Shown here: piece by piece, positions 23,275 to 34,680 of the stretch
Position numbering within the stretch: the stretch's first letter is position 1
Layout: every line of letters starts with the position of its first letter
Assembly: GCF_048771995.1 (NCBI RefSeq)
Contig: NC_133028.1
Coordinates: 563,001 to 627,000 of the forward strand
DNA: 64,000 nucleotides
Direction of reading: 5' to 3'
Origin: Taeniopygia guttata
Taxonomy: Eukaryota > Chordata > Aves > Passeriformes > Estrildidae
Program-made: the position numbers and the translations under genes
Notes under the pieces: generated by a model
What the model was told of the DNA's origin: nothing
Databases searched by the model: none
The model's input: the letters and a program-made list of their open reading frames with translations, nothing else

Positions 23275-23492
23275 CATCCACGGCCCCTGACCCCTGGCAG
23301 GGTGGGCAGGGGCTGGCACAGGTGCCCAGAGCAGCTGGGGCTGCCCCTGCATCCCTGGCAGTGCCCAAGGCCAGGCTGGATGGAGCTTGGAGCAGCCTGG
23401 CACAGTGGAACGTGTCCCTGCCATGGCAGGGGTGGCCCTGGATGGTGCTTGAAGTCTCTTCCAACCCAAACCATTCCATGATTCTTTAATTC
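23275..23492 (+). mobile_element. CR1 LINE fragment with intact 3' tail
   Basis: It carries GCCCAGAGCAGCTGGGGCTG, then TGCCCAAGGCCAGGCTGGAT, and ends CAACCCAAACCATTCCATGA followed by TTCTTT. This is the typical avian CR1 terminus and the clearest copy in the window. Confidence 0.9.
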
Positions 23493-23967
23493 TACTGGTT
23501 CATTTCAGGCACTTCAGACCCAGATGTGCCAGGACTGCCCATGTCCTCAGTCTGAGCTCCCTGACCCAGCCTGCAGCAGCATCAGGGCTCTGGGCTGGGC
23601 CTGGGGAAGCCACAGCATCTGTTTTCTATCTCTTTTATATCTGTTTTATATCTGTTTTATACCTCTTATTGTTTAATGCCTGAAACACTGACAAGTGCTG
23701 AGTTTCCAGCGTGTCCTTCCCTCGCAGCCTGACCAGGCTGCCCATCACAGCTGTGCCCTGGTGGCACTTGGGGGATCAGAGCTGCAGACCACACCTTGGG
23801 CTGAGCTCCCTGAGCTCTGGAGCCAGCTGCTCTCTGTCCTCACTGCCCATCAGCCCACAGGCAGTGTGTCCATAATGGCCACGTGGCCGGCGTGGGTTCT
23901 GTGCCCAGCCACCTCCCCCCTGCCTCGTGCCCTCTCTTGGGCCCCTTCTACCTCTGACTGCCCTGTC
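23493..23967. other. Single-copy intergenic sequence
   Basis: Includes a small T-rich repeat at 23620-23660 (ATCTGTTTTAT, three copies). Nothing else recognised. Confidence 0.4.
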
Positions 23968-24022
23968 CTTCTCCAAGTGTCCTTCTCCAAGTGTCCTTCT
24001 CCAAGTGTCCTTCTCCAAGTGC
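23968..24022. repeat. 12-bp tandem repeat, about 4.5 copies
   Basis: The unit is GTCCTTCTCCAA. Confidence 0.9.
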
Positions 24023-25324
24023 CCCAGTCCCAGCTCACCCCTGGGAGCTCTGCTCCATGGCCTGTGCAGAGAGCGTGGCTGGGTTGGAGCTGTGGAAAGT
24101 TCAATTCCCTCAGCACAGACTAATCCGAACGTGGCTGTGTGAGCTCTCTTTGTAATCTGTGGGGGAAAATCGGAGTCTTTTAGGGCATGAGTCAGCTAAT
24201 CTGTTTTAGTCTCTATTTTGGGAGGAGATGAAGCATGTCCTCAAATTTGCTGTTCTTCTCTGTTGACTTCAAAGGGAGCCCAACGTGACTTGCTGGGATG
24301 GAGGTGTCTGTGCAAGGGAAGTCTATCTTTGGGCAAATGGATCTCGCATTGAAGGGGAAGGGTGACTTCATCCATCAGCTGTGCATTCTTTTGAGGAATC
24401 CACTCAGTTTCAAGCTCTGCTACCTGGCTGAGGCCCTGCTCACTCCTCGGGGTACCTTTCTTTGCTCTGCTTCTTGCCAAGGACAGGATCTCAACTACAA
24501 CTCCCAAGGATTTATGGACAACGTCTGTAGTGACCCTTCCCTGCCCTCCACCTGCCTCCCACTCTTCTCCTCCTGATGTGAGAGTTTCCTGATGCTCCCG
24601 CCCTTCCCTCAAGCACCTCACACTGTCTCCTGAGCTCTCCCTTTCATCCCTTCCCTGCTCTGCCCACACCCCATCCATGATGGAGAATTTCTCCCCACAG
24701 TCGCACCGAGGTTCTCTCATGGCCAAAGGTCTCCACTCTGACCCCCACCGGACCCTCCACTCCTGCCCCACCCTCCAGTCTCCCCTCCAGTCTCCCTGAG
24801 CACACGGAACATTGAGGAGTCCAGGGCTTGGAACCCACCTGCATCCGCTGCTCACGACTTTGCCCAGTGACGTTCTGAGTACCTCCAAGGATGGCAAACC
24901 AAGCCTGTCAGGATTCTTCCAGTGCCCATCCCTTCCAAGGGCTAAGGAATGCTCATTCCAGAGTCCCTCATGAAAGTTAAATGAATAAAAGGTTAAAAAG
25001 TTAAATCTCAAAAGCAGTGCTTCATCCTCACCTTCCCTGAGCTGTGAGTCAATTCTAGAGCTTGAAGTCTTGTCCTTCTCTGGAATCTTCGTTTTTCTCA
25101 AGTGCCTCCTTAGGGCAGATGCCTTCAGTGTGGGCTTTGGAGGATTTTCTCTCCCCTTTAGGAGCTGGAAGAGAACTGGACCTGCCCCAGCCATGTGTGC
25201 TGGGACCCAGACCCCCAAGGGCTGGGTAGATCCCAAAGGAAAGGTGGGATGTGTCCCTGTGCCCCTCAGGTGAGAGCCCACCTGCAGAGCTGCTCCTGTT
25301 CCTGGATCCCAAATTCAGGAGGAC
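24023..25324. other. Single-copy sequence holding a long unassigned minus-strand frame
   Basis: A frame of 346 codons runs at 25281-24241 on the minus strand. It is free of obvious tandem repeats but shows no domain, no splice borders and a composition (many Arg, Gly, Trp) typical of chance frames in GC-rich DNA. It could also be the remains of an old interspersed element that I do not recognise. I do not call it a gene. Confidence 0.3.
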
Positions 25325-25735
25325 GTGGAGCTGCTGGAGAGAGCCCAGAGGAGGCCCCGGAGCTGCTCCAGGGCTGGAGCCCCTCTGCTCTGGAGCCAGG
25401 CTGGGAGAGCTGGGAATGTTCCCCTGGAGAAGGGAAAAATCCAGGGAATGCTCAGAGTCCCTGGAGGGGCTCCAGGAGAGCTGGAGAGGGACTGGGGACA
25501 AGGGACAGAGGGACAGGAGCCAGGGAATGGCTCCCACTGGGAAAGGGGAGATTGGGCTGGGATCTTGGCAAGGAATTCCTGGCTGGGCTGGAATTCCCAG
25601 ATTTGCTGTGGTGCCCCTGGATCCCTGGCAGTGCCCAGGGCCAGGCTGGACACTGGGGCTGGAGCAGCCTGGCACAGGGGCAGGTTGGCAGAGGGTTGGA
25701 AGTTCCAGGTCCTTGGGGTCCCTTCCACCAGCCCT
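25325..25735 (+). mobile_element. CR1 LINE fragment, longer copy
   Basis: It starts with GAGAGCCCAGAGGAGGCCCC, a CR1 internal segment, and runs through GGACAAGGGACAGAGGGACA, GATCTTGGCAAGGAATTCCT and TGGATCCCTGGCAGTGCCCA. It ends near GGTTGGAAGTTCCAGGTCC. At about 410 bp it is one of the longest copies here and a useful internal reference for the shorter ones. Confidence 0.8.
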
Positions 25736-26085
25736 TCCCTGGTTCCCCAGCAGCCCCAGGCTCTGCTCTGCTCCCCCCGTTCCCGAGTGCTGCTCCAGCC
25801 CTGCTGCCCTTCCCCAGCCCCCTCTGTGCTGCCATTCCTGCAGGAGTCCCGGGGAGCAGAGCTGCCTGCCCTCCCTGTCCCCTCCCTGCTCCATCTGTCC
25901 GGCCCCATCTGTTCTGCTCCTCTCGGAGACACAGGCTGTGCTTTTTGTTCCTGCTCGGAGCAGCCAGAGCTGCAGCCTGGCCTGGCCGGGAGCTAACGGG
26001 CACCTTCATGAGGAAATCAGTAAATAAACATTATTTTATATCGTTTGTACAGAAACGAGAGTTCCTTTCATCGAACCCGCGCTGA
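25736..26085. other. Single-copy intergenic sequence
   Basis: GC-rich and then AT-rich; no gene recognised. Confidence 0.4.
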
Positions 26086-26830
26086 TGGGGCCTGGCCTTC
26101 GCCTGGCATGAGAAAGAAGAGAAGTTCGAATTTGTCCAAGACTTGACCTCCCCAAATCCTCCCCAGGGTAACGAGTGACTACTTCACTTTTAACCATCTG
26201 ATCATGCTGAAATTGCTGAAGTTATAATTATAAACCTCCAAAGTAAGAGCAATAATGTGCAACTGGAGCTCATTTTCAGACTTGGCTGAGAAAAGGCTGA
26301 AACCAGACTGAGTAATTTTAATTTAGGTAAATTAAGGGTTTAAATTTAGCCTGGCAACTAAAATCCCACAAATCACAAACCATCGCCCCATGTTAATTGC
26401 ATGAGCATCCTCTTATTATTTCTTGGTTTCTGACCAGTCAGAAAATCCTCATCCCAGTATTAGTCATGCCCTGGGTGTCTGGGAACTTGTAATATTTTAC
26501 ATTGTGTTTCTTTCATTCTTCATGGAAAGGTTTTTTATTGCTTTACTATTAAAGTACAGTACAGGGCTATTTTGGGACAGAAACCTTTCAAATTAACTGA
26601 GTTTTTATACTCTGTAAAAATGAGACCTACCTGAGGAACTATTTCAATGCTCATTCTTCAATTTAGTACTGAGTACCTGAAGCAGTAAAAGATTTTGCTC
26701 TTAATCATATTAATGAACTTGATTATTTTAGGAACCCAGGCTGCCAAGCAGGTTATCTATTTCAGTCTGTAATTGCATCACAAATTAGCAGAGCAATTAA
26801 AGCAAACGTGGAGCCAATAACAAATGTGTG
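26086..26830. other. AT-rich single-copy island, candidate regulatory element
   Basis: About 750 bp without repeats and with many homeobox-type cores (TAATTTTAATTTAGG near 26311, CATGTTAATTGCATGAG near 26390, AGCAATTAAAGC near 26792). No open frame of note. It is the longest such island in the EGR4 upstream region. Confidence 0.35.
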
Positions 26831-27034
26831 AAGGGTTTCAGAGCTGGGCTGGTTGGGCAGGGGGCTCTGCTGTGAGGGCAGCAGAGTCCCAGGAAGGGGT
26901 TTCAGAGGAACCAGTTGTCCCATTTGGTCATTCCCAGTGCAGGAACGAAGAAATGGGATTTCCTTGCACAGAAGTTACAATTGTGAGATGCTTTCTACAT
27001 GGACTATTTAGTTTAGTCTCTCCTGAAGGGGTAA

Positions 27035-27287
27035 TGGCTTTAAACTGAAAGAGGGAAGGTTTAGAGGGGATATTGGGAAGAAATTCCTCTTGTGAGGGTG
27101 TGAGGCCCTGGCACAGGTGCCCAGAGCAGCTGGGGCTGCCCCTGGATCCCTGGCAGTGCCCAAGCCAGGCTGGACACTGGGGTGGAGCAGCCTGGGGCAG
27201 TGGGAGGTGTCCCCATGGCCGGGGTGGCACTGCAGGGGCTCTGAGGTCCCTCCCAAGCCAGGCCATTCCCCAGTGCAATAATTAGGA
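27035..27287 (+). mobile_element. CR1 LINE fragment, 3' region
   Basis: It holds GATATTGGGAAGAAATTCCT, GCCCAGAGCAGCTGGGGCTG and GGAGCAGCCTGGGGCAGTGG. The tail has diverged to GCCATTCCCCAGTGCAATAA. Confidence 0.85.
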
Positions 27288-27619
27288 AGAGTTCCAGTGG
27301 CTCCCACAGTGGGAATGCAGAGGAAGCTGCTCCCTAAAGGTTGGTTTGGGGGTGAAGCAAAACTTCCCAGGACTTTTGAACAGCCAAAGCCCCTGGAAAG
27401 GTGACTGTCCCCATCCCAGACTGGAGCTGCTCCTGGTCCCAGGCTTTGGTGGATAAGGGAATAACAAAACCCTCCTCCTCCCCTTGGACAGCGCTCAGCG
27501 CTCTGCTGCTGGCTGCGATTTTACAGCCACAAGACATAAATATTGCTTTTATTTTTTGATTTCTCTGGAGTTAACCTGTATCCAAAATGTAAAACATTCC
27601 TGGCATAGGTACCCATAAA
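27288..27619. other. Single-copy intergenic sequence
   Basis: Nothing recognised. Confidence 0.4.
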
Positions 27620-27790
27620 TATGGAATCATGGAATGGTTTGGGTTGGAAGGGACCTTAAATCCCCCTAAAGGGACAGCTGCTCTGGGCACCCTGTGCCAG
27701 GGGCTGCCCCCGCTCCTGGGGAACAACTCCTGCCCAATATCCCACCCATCCCTGCCTTCAGGCCGTTCACCCTCCCAAATCCCACCAGCT
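27620..27790 (-). mobile_element. CR1 LINE fragment, 3' end
   Basis: Starts with ATCATGGAATGGTTTGGGTT, then GGAAGGGACCTTAAATCC, the reverse complement of the CR1 tail. It has an internal deletion relative to the other copies and continues through the GGGGAACAACTCCTGCCCAA region. The two fragments at 27.0-27.8 kb therefore point in opposite directions. Confidence 0.85.
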
Positions 27791-28179
27791 CTCCTTGCAG
27801 AGTCCCCTCTGCAGACATCAGAGCCCAGAGCAGGGAGCCTGAGCTGTGCTGCTCCTGCCCACAGGGCAGCACCCACCTGTACCCCTCAGGTGGCATTTAT
27901 GTGGGACTTCCAGTGACCCTCCAACTTCTCCAGAAGGGAAGAGAGGAAATCATCCTCCTCCACCGCAGCAGTTCCCAGCTCTAGTGAAGGAATCCTGCTG
28001 GGGAATGGGGAATATTCCCATGGCAGTTTGCTCCTCACAGCCCCAGCTCCCCTGGAGCCCTGCCAGTGATCCTTGTTCTAAACCATTCCTGCCCATCTCA
28101 CGCCCCAGACGGATCCCAGAGTTTTCCAGCCCGGGCTCTGAGCTGCCCAGGAAGAGCTGGGTTACTCACCCGTGCCACT
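27791..28179. other. Single-copy intergenic sequence
   Basis: Nothing recognised. Confidence 0.4.
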
Positions 28180-28440
28180 GAGAGGTGATGAACGCTCCCA
28201 GCACTCCGAGCTGGCTGCCAGCCTTGAGCTGAAGGGTGATAAAAGAAAGATGAGAGGAAAGGAAATGTGAGATGATTGATAAAAATATAATTCCGCTGAT
28301 AATTCCATCTGTCAGACTAATAACTCGCTGGTAATGTTTTTTTAATAATGATAATCCTGCTTACATAACAGCTCCTATATGTGGCTTTTAAAGTCGTTTG
28401 TAAGTATTAATTAAAGCCCAAAGCAGCCGTGTGAGGCAGA
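28180..28440. other. AT-rich single-copy island, candidate regulatory element
   Basis: Repeat-free. It contains GATTGATAAAAATATAATTC and TGATAATTCCATCTGTCAGA (a TGTCA core) together with AATTAA. No coding potential. Confidence 0.3.
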
Positions 28441-29264
28441 TGGGAATTCACATCCCCTCTCCCTGTGCCACTCCCGCATTCCACAGGCAGGGAAGTCGGC
28501 AGGGCTGGCTGCAGGTGGATGCAGATTGCTGTGAGCAGAGCAGCTCCTGTCCCCCTGTGCAGGGACCTGGGCAGGAGCCGTCAGCAGGAGGGAGGGTTTG
28601 GGATCCCCTGCCAGCACTGCTCCCTGCAGGAATCAGGTCCAGCAGTCCCGGGTGACTCGGCCCTGTGGAGCCAGGACACAGCTGTGGTCACTGCTGGATG
28701 GGCACAGCTGTCCCTGTCCTGCTGCCCCACCGATGTTTCCACCACTAGCACCATCATTTTTATCTCTGACGTTGTTATTGGGCCATGTCTAACAAGGAAA
28801 AGCTTCCCTTGGATTTCAGGGTGCAGAAACACCGCTCCACGTCACTCGGCTGAAGCAGGAGGGGCACACAGGGTGACCAGCTGTGCTGGCCAGCACGTGG
28901 CTGTCCCTCCTGCATGGCTCTGAGCTCCCACATGGGCAGTGGGCTCGGGCAGTGGAGCCTCAGGAGTATCCACAGCCCCTAAACTGGCTGAACTGGGCTC
29001 TAAACTGGCCAGCCTGGGTGCTTCTCTTTGCTGGGCTCCTTTCACCCCACCTGAGCAAATCAGGCACATGTGGGCCACAGGCACGGAGCCCGTGTGCATC
29101 AGCACAGAATTTCATCTCCTGATTTAAAATGGGATTTGTCATTGCCCAGTGCAATGCTGCTGCTGAGCCAAATGCCCTCAGTGAGTCTTTCCAGGTTCTT
29201 TTCAGCTGCAAAGACAAAATTGCGGCTTTGGGAGGGGTCACACACTGATCCACAGCAGCAGCTC
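28441..29264. other. Single-copy intergenic sequence
   Basis: No gene recognised. The frames here lack motifs. Confidence 0.4.
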
Positions 29265-29715
29265 CTGGCTTGCACCCCAAACACCAGGCTCACATTTGCA
29301 CCCCAAACGCCAGGCTCACATTTGCACCCCAAACGCCAGACCCACATTTACACCCCAAACGCCAGGCTCAGATTTACACCCCAAACACCAGGCTCAGATT
29401 TGCACCCAAACACCAGGCTCAGATTTACACCCCAAACGCCAGGCTCAGATTTGCACCCCAAGCACCAGGCTCAGATTTGCACCCCAAGCACCAGGCTCAG
29501 ATTTGCACCCCAAGCACCAGGCTCAGATTTGCACCCCAAGCACCAGGCTCAGATTTGCACCCCAAACGCCAGGCTCAGATTTGCACCCAAACGCCAGGCC
29601 CACATTTGCACCCCAAACACCAGGCCCACATTTGCACCCCAAATGCCAGGCTCAGATTTGCAGCCCAAAAAGCCAGGCTCAGTTTTGCAGCCCAAAAAGC
29701 CAGGCTCAGGTCCCA
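29265..29715. repeat. 26-bp minisatellite, about 17 copies
   Basis: The unit is CCAGGCTCAGATTTGCACCC followed by CAAACG. Subtypes differ at CACATT/AGATTT, TTTACA/TTTGCA and AACGCC/AACACC/AGCACC. Four neighbouring AGCACC copies form a recent local expansion. Confidence 0.95.
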
Positions 29716-30059
29716 GCTCTGTCCATCCCCACCACTTTGGCTGTGCTTCCCCAACCTTTCTGTGCTCCCCCTGCTCCCTTTGATGCAGAAACCAATCTAA
29801 AAAGGGGACTGATTAAAAAGTGCATTTCATTTCTCTCCTGCCTATTCCAGTCCCTCCATCCCTCTGCTGCTCACCCTGCACACTTTAAAGGAATAAAGCA
29901 ATATCTGGGAGCCTTGGGCAGCTTCAGCCACGGGCACGAGGATGAGGAAGAGACCAGAGGGAACGCGTGAGGGATGGCTGAGGGCATGTGGGAGGTTCAG
30001 CTGGGGCAGAGGAGAGGGAGGGCAGAGCTCAGCAGGGGCAGCTCCCACCTCTGGGACAG
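29716..30059. other. Single-copy intergenic sequence
   Basis: Nothing recognised. Confidence 0.4.
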
Positions 30060-30310
30060 GGAATGCTGGAGCTGGGCCAGGGCAGGTTTAGTTTGGATTT
30101 TAGGGAAAGGTTCTTCCCCTGAGGGTGCTGGCACTGCCCAGGCTCCCCAGGGAATGGGCACGGCCCTGGGGCTGCCAGAGCTCCAGGAGTGTTGGGACAG
30201 TGTTCCAGGGATGCCCAGGGTGGGATTTTGGGGGTCTGGGCAGGGACAGGGGTGACACTGGGTGATCCCTGTGGGACTCTTCCAGCTGAGGATTTTCTAT
30301 CATTTTATAA
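30060..30310 (+). mobile_element. CR1-related LINE fragment, different subfamily
   Basis: It holds GGAAAGGTTCTTCCCCTGAG and GCTCCCCAGGGAATGGGCAC, then ends CTTCCAGCTGAGGATTTTCT followed by ATCATTTTATAA. The tail follows the CAACTCAGGATATTCTATGA type rather than the CAACCCAAACC type seen in most copies here. Confidence 0.7.
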
Positions 30311-31149
30311 CCCAAATGTTGTGAATGTCCCGAGCACAGGAAGATTTTTGTACAGTCTCTTAATGAGAGCCCTGAGAGGCATTAAGAGACCCAATTCAGA
30401 GCTGCAGCTCTGCAGGACCTGAGACCTGCCTGGTCTCCCTAGCACTGCCCCCTGTCCATTCCCACCTCTCTGGGCTGACATTCTCTCATCTCCAGACAAT
30501 TCTATATGGGAGAAGTTGCCATTTCCACCCCCATCTCCTTCTCAGCCACTCTTCCCCTCTGCTGCCCTTTTCCCTGTTGGGTTCCTGTTCCCTGACGTGC
30601 CCACGATGTGCCAACCCCAACCTGAGTTCTCTGGCAGTGACTAAAGGGGCCGAGCTCTGAGTCACTGCTCCTGGCTCGGCACCCATCCAGCAGCACGTCA
30701 CTCCTGGCCTCAGTTACAGCAGGAATTCCAGGAGCTGTGTCCCCTCGGTGGCTTTTCCAGCTGCTGTTCTTGGCTACGGGATCACCCGGGATGTGCCAGT
30801 GGAAAATCAGCGCTGGTAGCCTGAGTGCTGTGGGCTTCCAGCAATGCTGTCAGCAGGTTTCTGTGCCCTCCCACCTGTGAGGGAAGATGCCCTTGGCTGG
30901 GCTGATTGCCATCCACCCTGCTGGGATTTTAGAAGCTCCTTTGAAAATCCCTGTGACCCAAATCTGGGGTTTTCTCTAGCAGAACAAAGCCCAGGTCTGG
31001 AAGAGCCTGGGATCCTGGGAAGTGCCCGGGAAGGAGAAGTCCCTGCCTTTTGGGACCTTTCCCTGCTGCAGTGGAGCTGAGCCATGAGGGTCACAATGCC
31101 CAAGGGACAGAGCAGGGCGGGCAGGGAGCTCACAGGGGACGTGCCCTTC
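30311..31149. other. Single-copy intergenic sequence
   Basis: No gene recognised. Confidence 0.4.
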
Positions 31150-31332
31150 AGGGAGTCCCAGCATGGCTGGGTGGGAAGGGACCTTAAATCCCACCCAGTG
31201 CCACCCTGCCCTGGCAGGGACACCTCCCACTGCCCCAGGCTGCTCCAGACCCGGTGTCCCACCTGGCCTTGGGCACTGCCAGGGATCCAGGGGCAGCCAC
31301 AGCTGGGAATGCTCTGGGAATTCCAGCCCAGC
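31150..31332 (-). mobile_element. CR1 LINE (element A), 3' part
   Basis: Begins GGCTGGGTGGGAAGGGACCT and runs through GGCAGGGACACCTCCCACTG to a GGGAATTCCAGCCCAGCC border. The rest of this element resumes after the inserted element B, at about 31818. Confidence 0.8.
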
Positions 31333-31815
31333 CCCTCCCCACCCTCCCACAGAACCACCGGGCTGGAAGAGACCTTCAGGACCACCGAGTCCAGCCCAGC
31401 CCCAGCACCTCACCTCAGCCCTGGCACCCAGTGCCACATCCAGGCTTTGTTAAACACACCAGGGATGGGGACTCCCCCACCTCCCCGGGCAGCCACTCCA
31501 GAACTTTATCACCTTTCTGGAAATAACTTTTTCCTGATTTCCAGCCTGAGTTTCCCTCGGTGCAGCTCGAGGCTGTGACCTCTGGCTCTGTCAGTGCCTG
31601 GAGAAAGAGCCCAAGCCCAGCTGGGCACAGGCACCTTTCAGGAGCTGTGGGGAGTGCTGGGGTCACCCTGAGTCTCCTTTTCTCCAGGCTGAGCACCCCC
31701 AGCTCCCTCAGGGGTTCCTCACAGGGTTTGTGCTCCCAGCCCCTCTCCAGCCTCGCTGCCCCTCTGGATGAGCTCAAACATCTCCAAGTCCTCCCCAGAC
31801 TGAGTGGTCAGCCCT
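31333..31815 (-). mobile_element. CR1-related LINE (element B) nested in element A
   Basis: Begins CCACAGAACCACCGGGCTGG, then AAGAGACCTTCAGGACCACC, a second CR1 subfamily tail, and runs upstream through TGATTTCCAGCCTGAGTTTC and TCCTTTTCTCCAGGCTGAGC. It is 5'-truncated near 31815. It lies in the same orientation as element A. Confidence 0.75.
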
Positions 31816-31817
31816 GG

Positions 31818-31965
31818 GCACAGTTCCAGCCAGCAATTCCTTGCCAAGATCCCAGCCCAAGCTCCCCTTTCCCAGCGGGAGCCGTTCCCTGTGTCCTGTC
31901 CCTCTGTCCCTTGTCCCTCTCCAGCTCTCCTGGAGACCCTCCAGGCCCTGCACAGCCCCAGTCCT
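31818..31965 (-). mobile_element. CR1 LINE (element A), upstream part
   Basis: Holds CAGCAATTCCTTGCCAAGAT and CCCTTTCCCAGCGGGAGCCG, matching the reverse complement of the corresponding part of the copy at 25480-25600. It completes element A across the insertion. Confidence 0.75.
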
Positions 31966-32380
31966 GCTGCTGCAGAAGGGAAATGTCTCCAGTGATGTTT
32001 CCTGGATGTGAGGCTGCTCCGTTGTGCCCTGCATGGACAGCCTGCTGCTGGCTCCTCCTGATCCAGCTGCTCATTGAGGCATCCTGGCTTTGCCCTTTTC
32101 CAGCACCTCCTTCCAGCTGCTCAGAACTTTTGCCACACTAGAATTTCTTGGACACGTATTTTCTGGGACAAATGCTCCTCTCCACCTGAGATTTTGTGTA
32201 AAGTTTCTGATAAAACAGTTCAGTGGTTTTTCAGGAATGAAAGGAGGAGGAAATAAACGTTGTTTTGCCAAATTAGAAAATGTTTTGGAATGCTCTCAAA
32301 TGTGGAGACACCTATCCCAGGAAAATCCACCTGAACAGCTTTGGGAAATCTGGGTTTTCTCCTTGTTCACCCAGTCCAGT
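31966..32380. other. Single-copy intergenic sequence
   Basis: Nothing recognised. Confidence 0.4.
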
Positions 32381-32465
32381 GGCAGGTGTCCCTGGCCAGG
32401 GCAGGGGTCAGGATGAGATGGGCTTTAGGGTCCCTCCAGGCCCAGCCATCCCATTTCTCTCCAGG
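32381..32465 (+). mobile_element. CR1 LINE fragment, short
   Basis: Carries CAGTGGCAGGTGTCCCTGGC and GGGCTTTAGGGTCCCTCCAG, followed by a decayed tail. Confidence 0.65.
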
Positions 32466-33000
32466 ACTGGAGCGTGTGGCTCTGTGACAATGCACAGCAG
32501 CACAGACCTGCTGCACTGAGCCCAGACGGTCCGAACGCCTCGGGGAGCCCCAGGCTGGCTCTTCCAGGGAAGGTAACTCAGCACCAGCAGCTCCTGAGTC
32601 AGCTCCCAGGGCCCGCCTTGGCCCTGCGCTTCCGTGGAAATGGGAATGTGTTCCCTGTTTTCCATGACCTCGGCGTGACAAAGGGGAAGTGAAACCTGGC
32701 AGGTACCAAACATTCCAGGCTGGGCTCAGGCAGGGGCCTGGCTCTTGGAAAGCAGCCCAGCTTTCCATGGAGCACACAGGGAGCCAGCAAACCTCGTCCA
32801 TCACCTCATTCCCGAGCCAGGGAGCGGCTGCAATCTCCAGTGGAAATGCCCACTCACCACCTCTGATGTCACTCCTTCAGTGCCACGGGGAGGTCACAGC
32901 AGTGCCAGCAAAATGTGGCCTCATTGCATCTCCTGCAAATCAGGCACGTGTCTTCCTCAGAGCTCCTCGGGCTTCCAGTGCTCCCTGGGCTTTACAGCTT
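32466..33000. other. Single-copy intergenic sequence
   Basis: Nothing recognised. Confidence 0.4.
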
Positions 33001-33310
33001 TTACAATCAGTGTTTGAAGATGAAGTCTAAAGAAAGGGGGAAAACAAGAAGAAAATGCCATGTGGAGGTTAAAATAGAAAATATTTAAATGTACTGTACC
33101 AGGAGCGGTTGTTTCAGAGCTAAGAGTAAATAGTCATGAGCATATTCAGACCCTGAGGACACAGGGATTACGCCTTGGACAAAGCAGGAAATTCAGAAAA
33201 CGGGTATTTCCTGAGAAATCAACTTTATTTCTTCCACTGGGAAAAGAGGAAAGGAGAATTTCCACCAGTCAGTCACTGAGGAAACACAACTGTGCACAGC
33301 ACCAAATGTC
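33001..33310. other. AT-rich single-copy island
   Basis: Repeat-free, with TGAAGATGAAGTCTAAAG and TAAAATAGAAAATATTTAAA stretches. Possible regulatory sequence; no coding potential. Confidence 0.3.
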
Positions 33311-33514
33311 TGTGTGTGTGAAGCCAGAGGCAGGGCAGGATCATCCCAGGTGGGCAGGGCTGGAACGGATGTTGGACATCAGCCAGTCCAGTTCCAGCCA
33401 AGTCCCCAGCCCTGCTGGGTGGGACATTTTCACCCCACAGTCCCCTCTAAAACTCTGCTCCACATTACTGAGTTAAATCTCACTGTGTTCCTCTGCACCA
33501 GGGCATCAGAAAAC

Positions 33515-33668
33515 CTTCCTGGGTTTGGCCAGAGCAGCTGGGGCTGTTCCTGGAGCCCTGGCAGTGCCCAGGCCAGGCTGGACGCTGGGACAGTGGAGGT
33601 GTCCCTGCCATGGCAGGGGTGGGATGGGATGGATTCAAGGTTCCTACAACCCAAACCACGCCAGGATT
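33515..33668 (+). mobile_element. CR1 LINE fragment, 3' end
   Basis: Holds GAGCAGCTGGGGCTGTTCC, GCCATGGCAGGGGTGGGAT and a tail CAACCCAAACCACGCCAGGA. A second diverged fragment may lie at 33340-33430. Confidence 0.85.
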
Positions 33669-34300
33669 CCCTCCCAAAGCTGCCTCAGGGAGGTGTCTGG
33701 AGCCTCAGCCAGCGGGGCTGGATAACCCAGGACTCTGGAGGACTCACCTGATTCCTTCTCCAGAGGTGACCAGGGCCTGGAGTGAGGCTGCTCAGCCAGG
33801 TCCTTTCCCTTTGTGGAGTGAGGAAGTTCAGCCAGGTCCTTTCCCCCTCGAGAACCACAGCACATCCAGATGTGAGACAATCCTGATTTCATCAGCAGAG
33901 CCCTCGGGGTGGGTCCTGCCCTGCTGGGAGGGTGGTCCCAGCAGCCCTGGGCAGTCAGGAATCCCCCTGGAGCTGAGATCCTGCAGGAAAGGGGATTCCC
34001 AGCGCAGTGGGACACGGCCCATGTGCCCCTGGGCTGGCTGGCTGTGTCCCAGCTCCCTGACACCCCTCAGCTGCCAGCCACCCCGGTGCTCGGGGATGCA
34101 GAGCAGAGGGATGGGCAGGGCCCGGCCAGGATTCCCTGCATCAGGAGCTGGGATGGAGCAGAGCACGGGCGAGACACGAGCCAGGACTTCCAGAGGATTT
34201 CCCAGTTCAAATAAAGCCTCTGTTTGGCACAGAGGGACTGCCTAACCCAGATTCTGGGAATCACAACAGCCAGGGCTGAGAGCGAGTGCCTCTCCCAGAC
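33669..34300. other. Single-copy intergenic sequence
   Basis: A 29-bp motif with AGTGAGG..GCTCAGCCAGGTCC occurs twice near 33780-33840. No gene recognised. Confidence 0.4.
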
Positions 34301-34680
34301 CTAAAAGCAAAAAGCATTTAAAAAATGGGAAATAAAATTCTTTTCTTTCTAAGCAGACCCAGCAATCTGGGGACTCACCTTTGTGTTACCTGAACACTTT
34401 GGGTTCACAGCTCTGACTGAATCATCATTTCTGGGTATTTTCCCTGTCTGTAAGGGAGGGAAATGTTTGTTTTTCACAGAGAATCATTGATTTGGTGATT
34501 TTTCCCTGGGCAGAGGTTTAAAGGGCCAGCATTAAAAAAGGTGATCAAGCTTTAGAAGTGTCTCTCCTCAGGAAAATCACTTTTTATATTTATTTATCTA
34601 TTGTCCCAGAATTCCTTGAAGCAGACTCAGCTCCTTCTGCTGTTTATTTTTAGTTGTGAATTGGAGCAGGGAAGGAGGAA
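34301..34680. other. AT-rich single-copy island, candidate regulatory element
   Basis: Repeat-free. Includes a MEF2-type TTATTTTTAG at 34644-34653 and a GAATCATTGATTTGGTGATT stretch near 34480. No coding potential. Confidence 0.3.

Noticed and set aside
20590-34653. MEF2-type TTATTTTTAG sites at 20590 and 34644 (also 6818) as an activity-response signature
   Set aside because: A few such matches are expected by chance in 64 kb, so they carry little weight alone.
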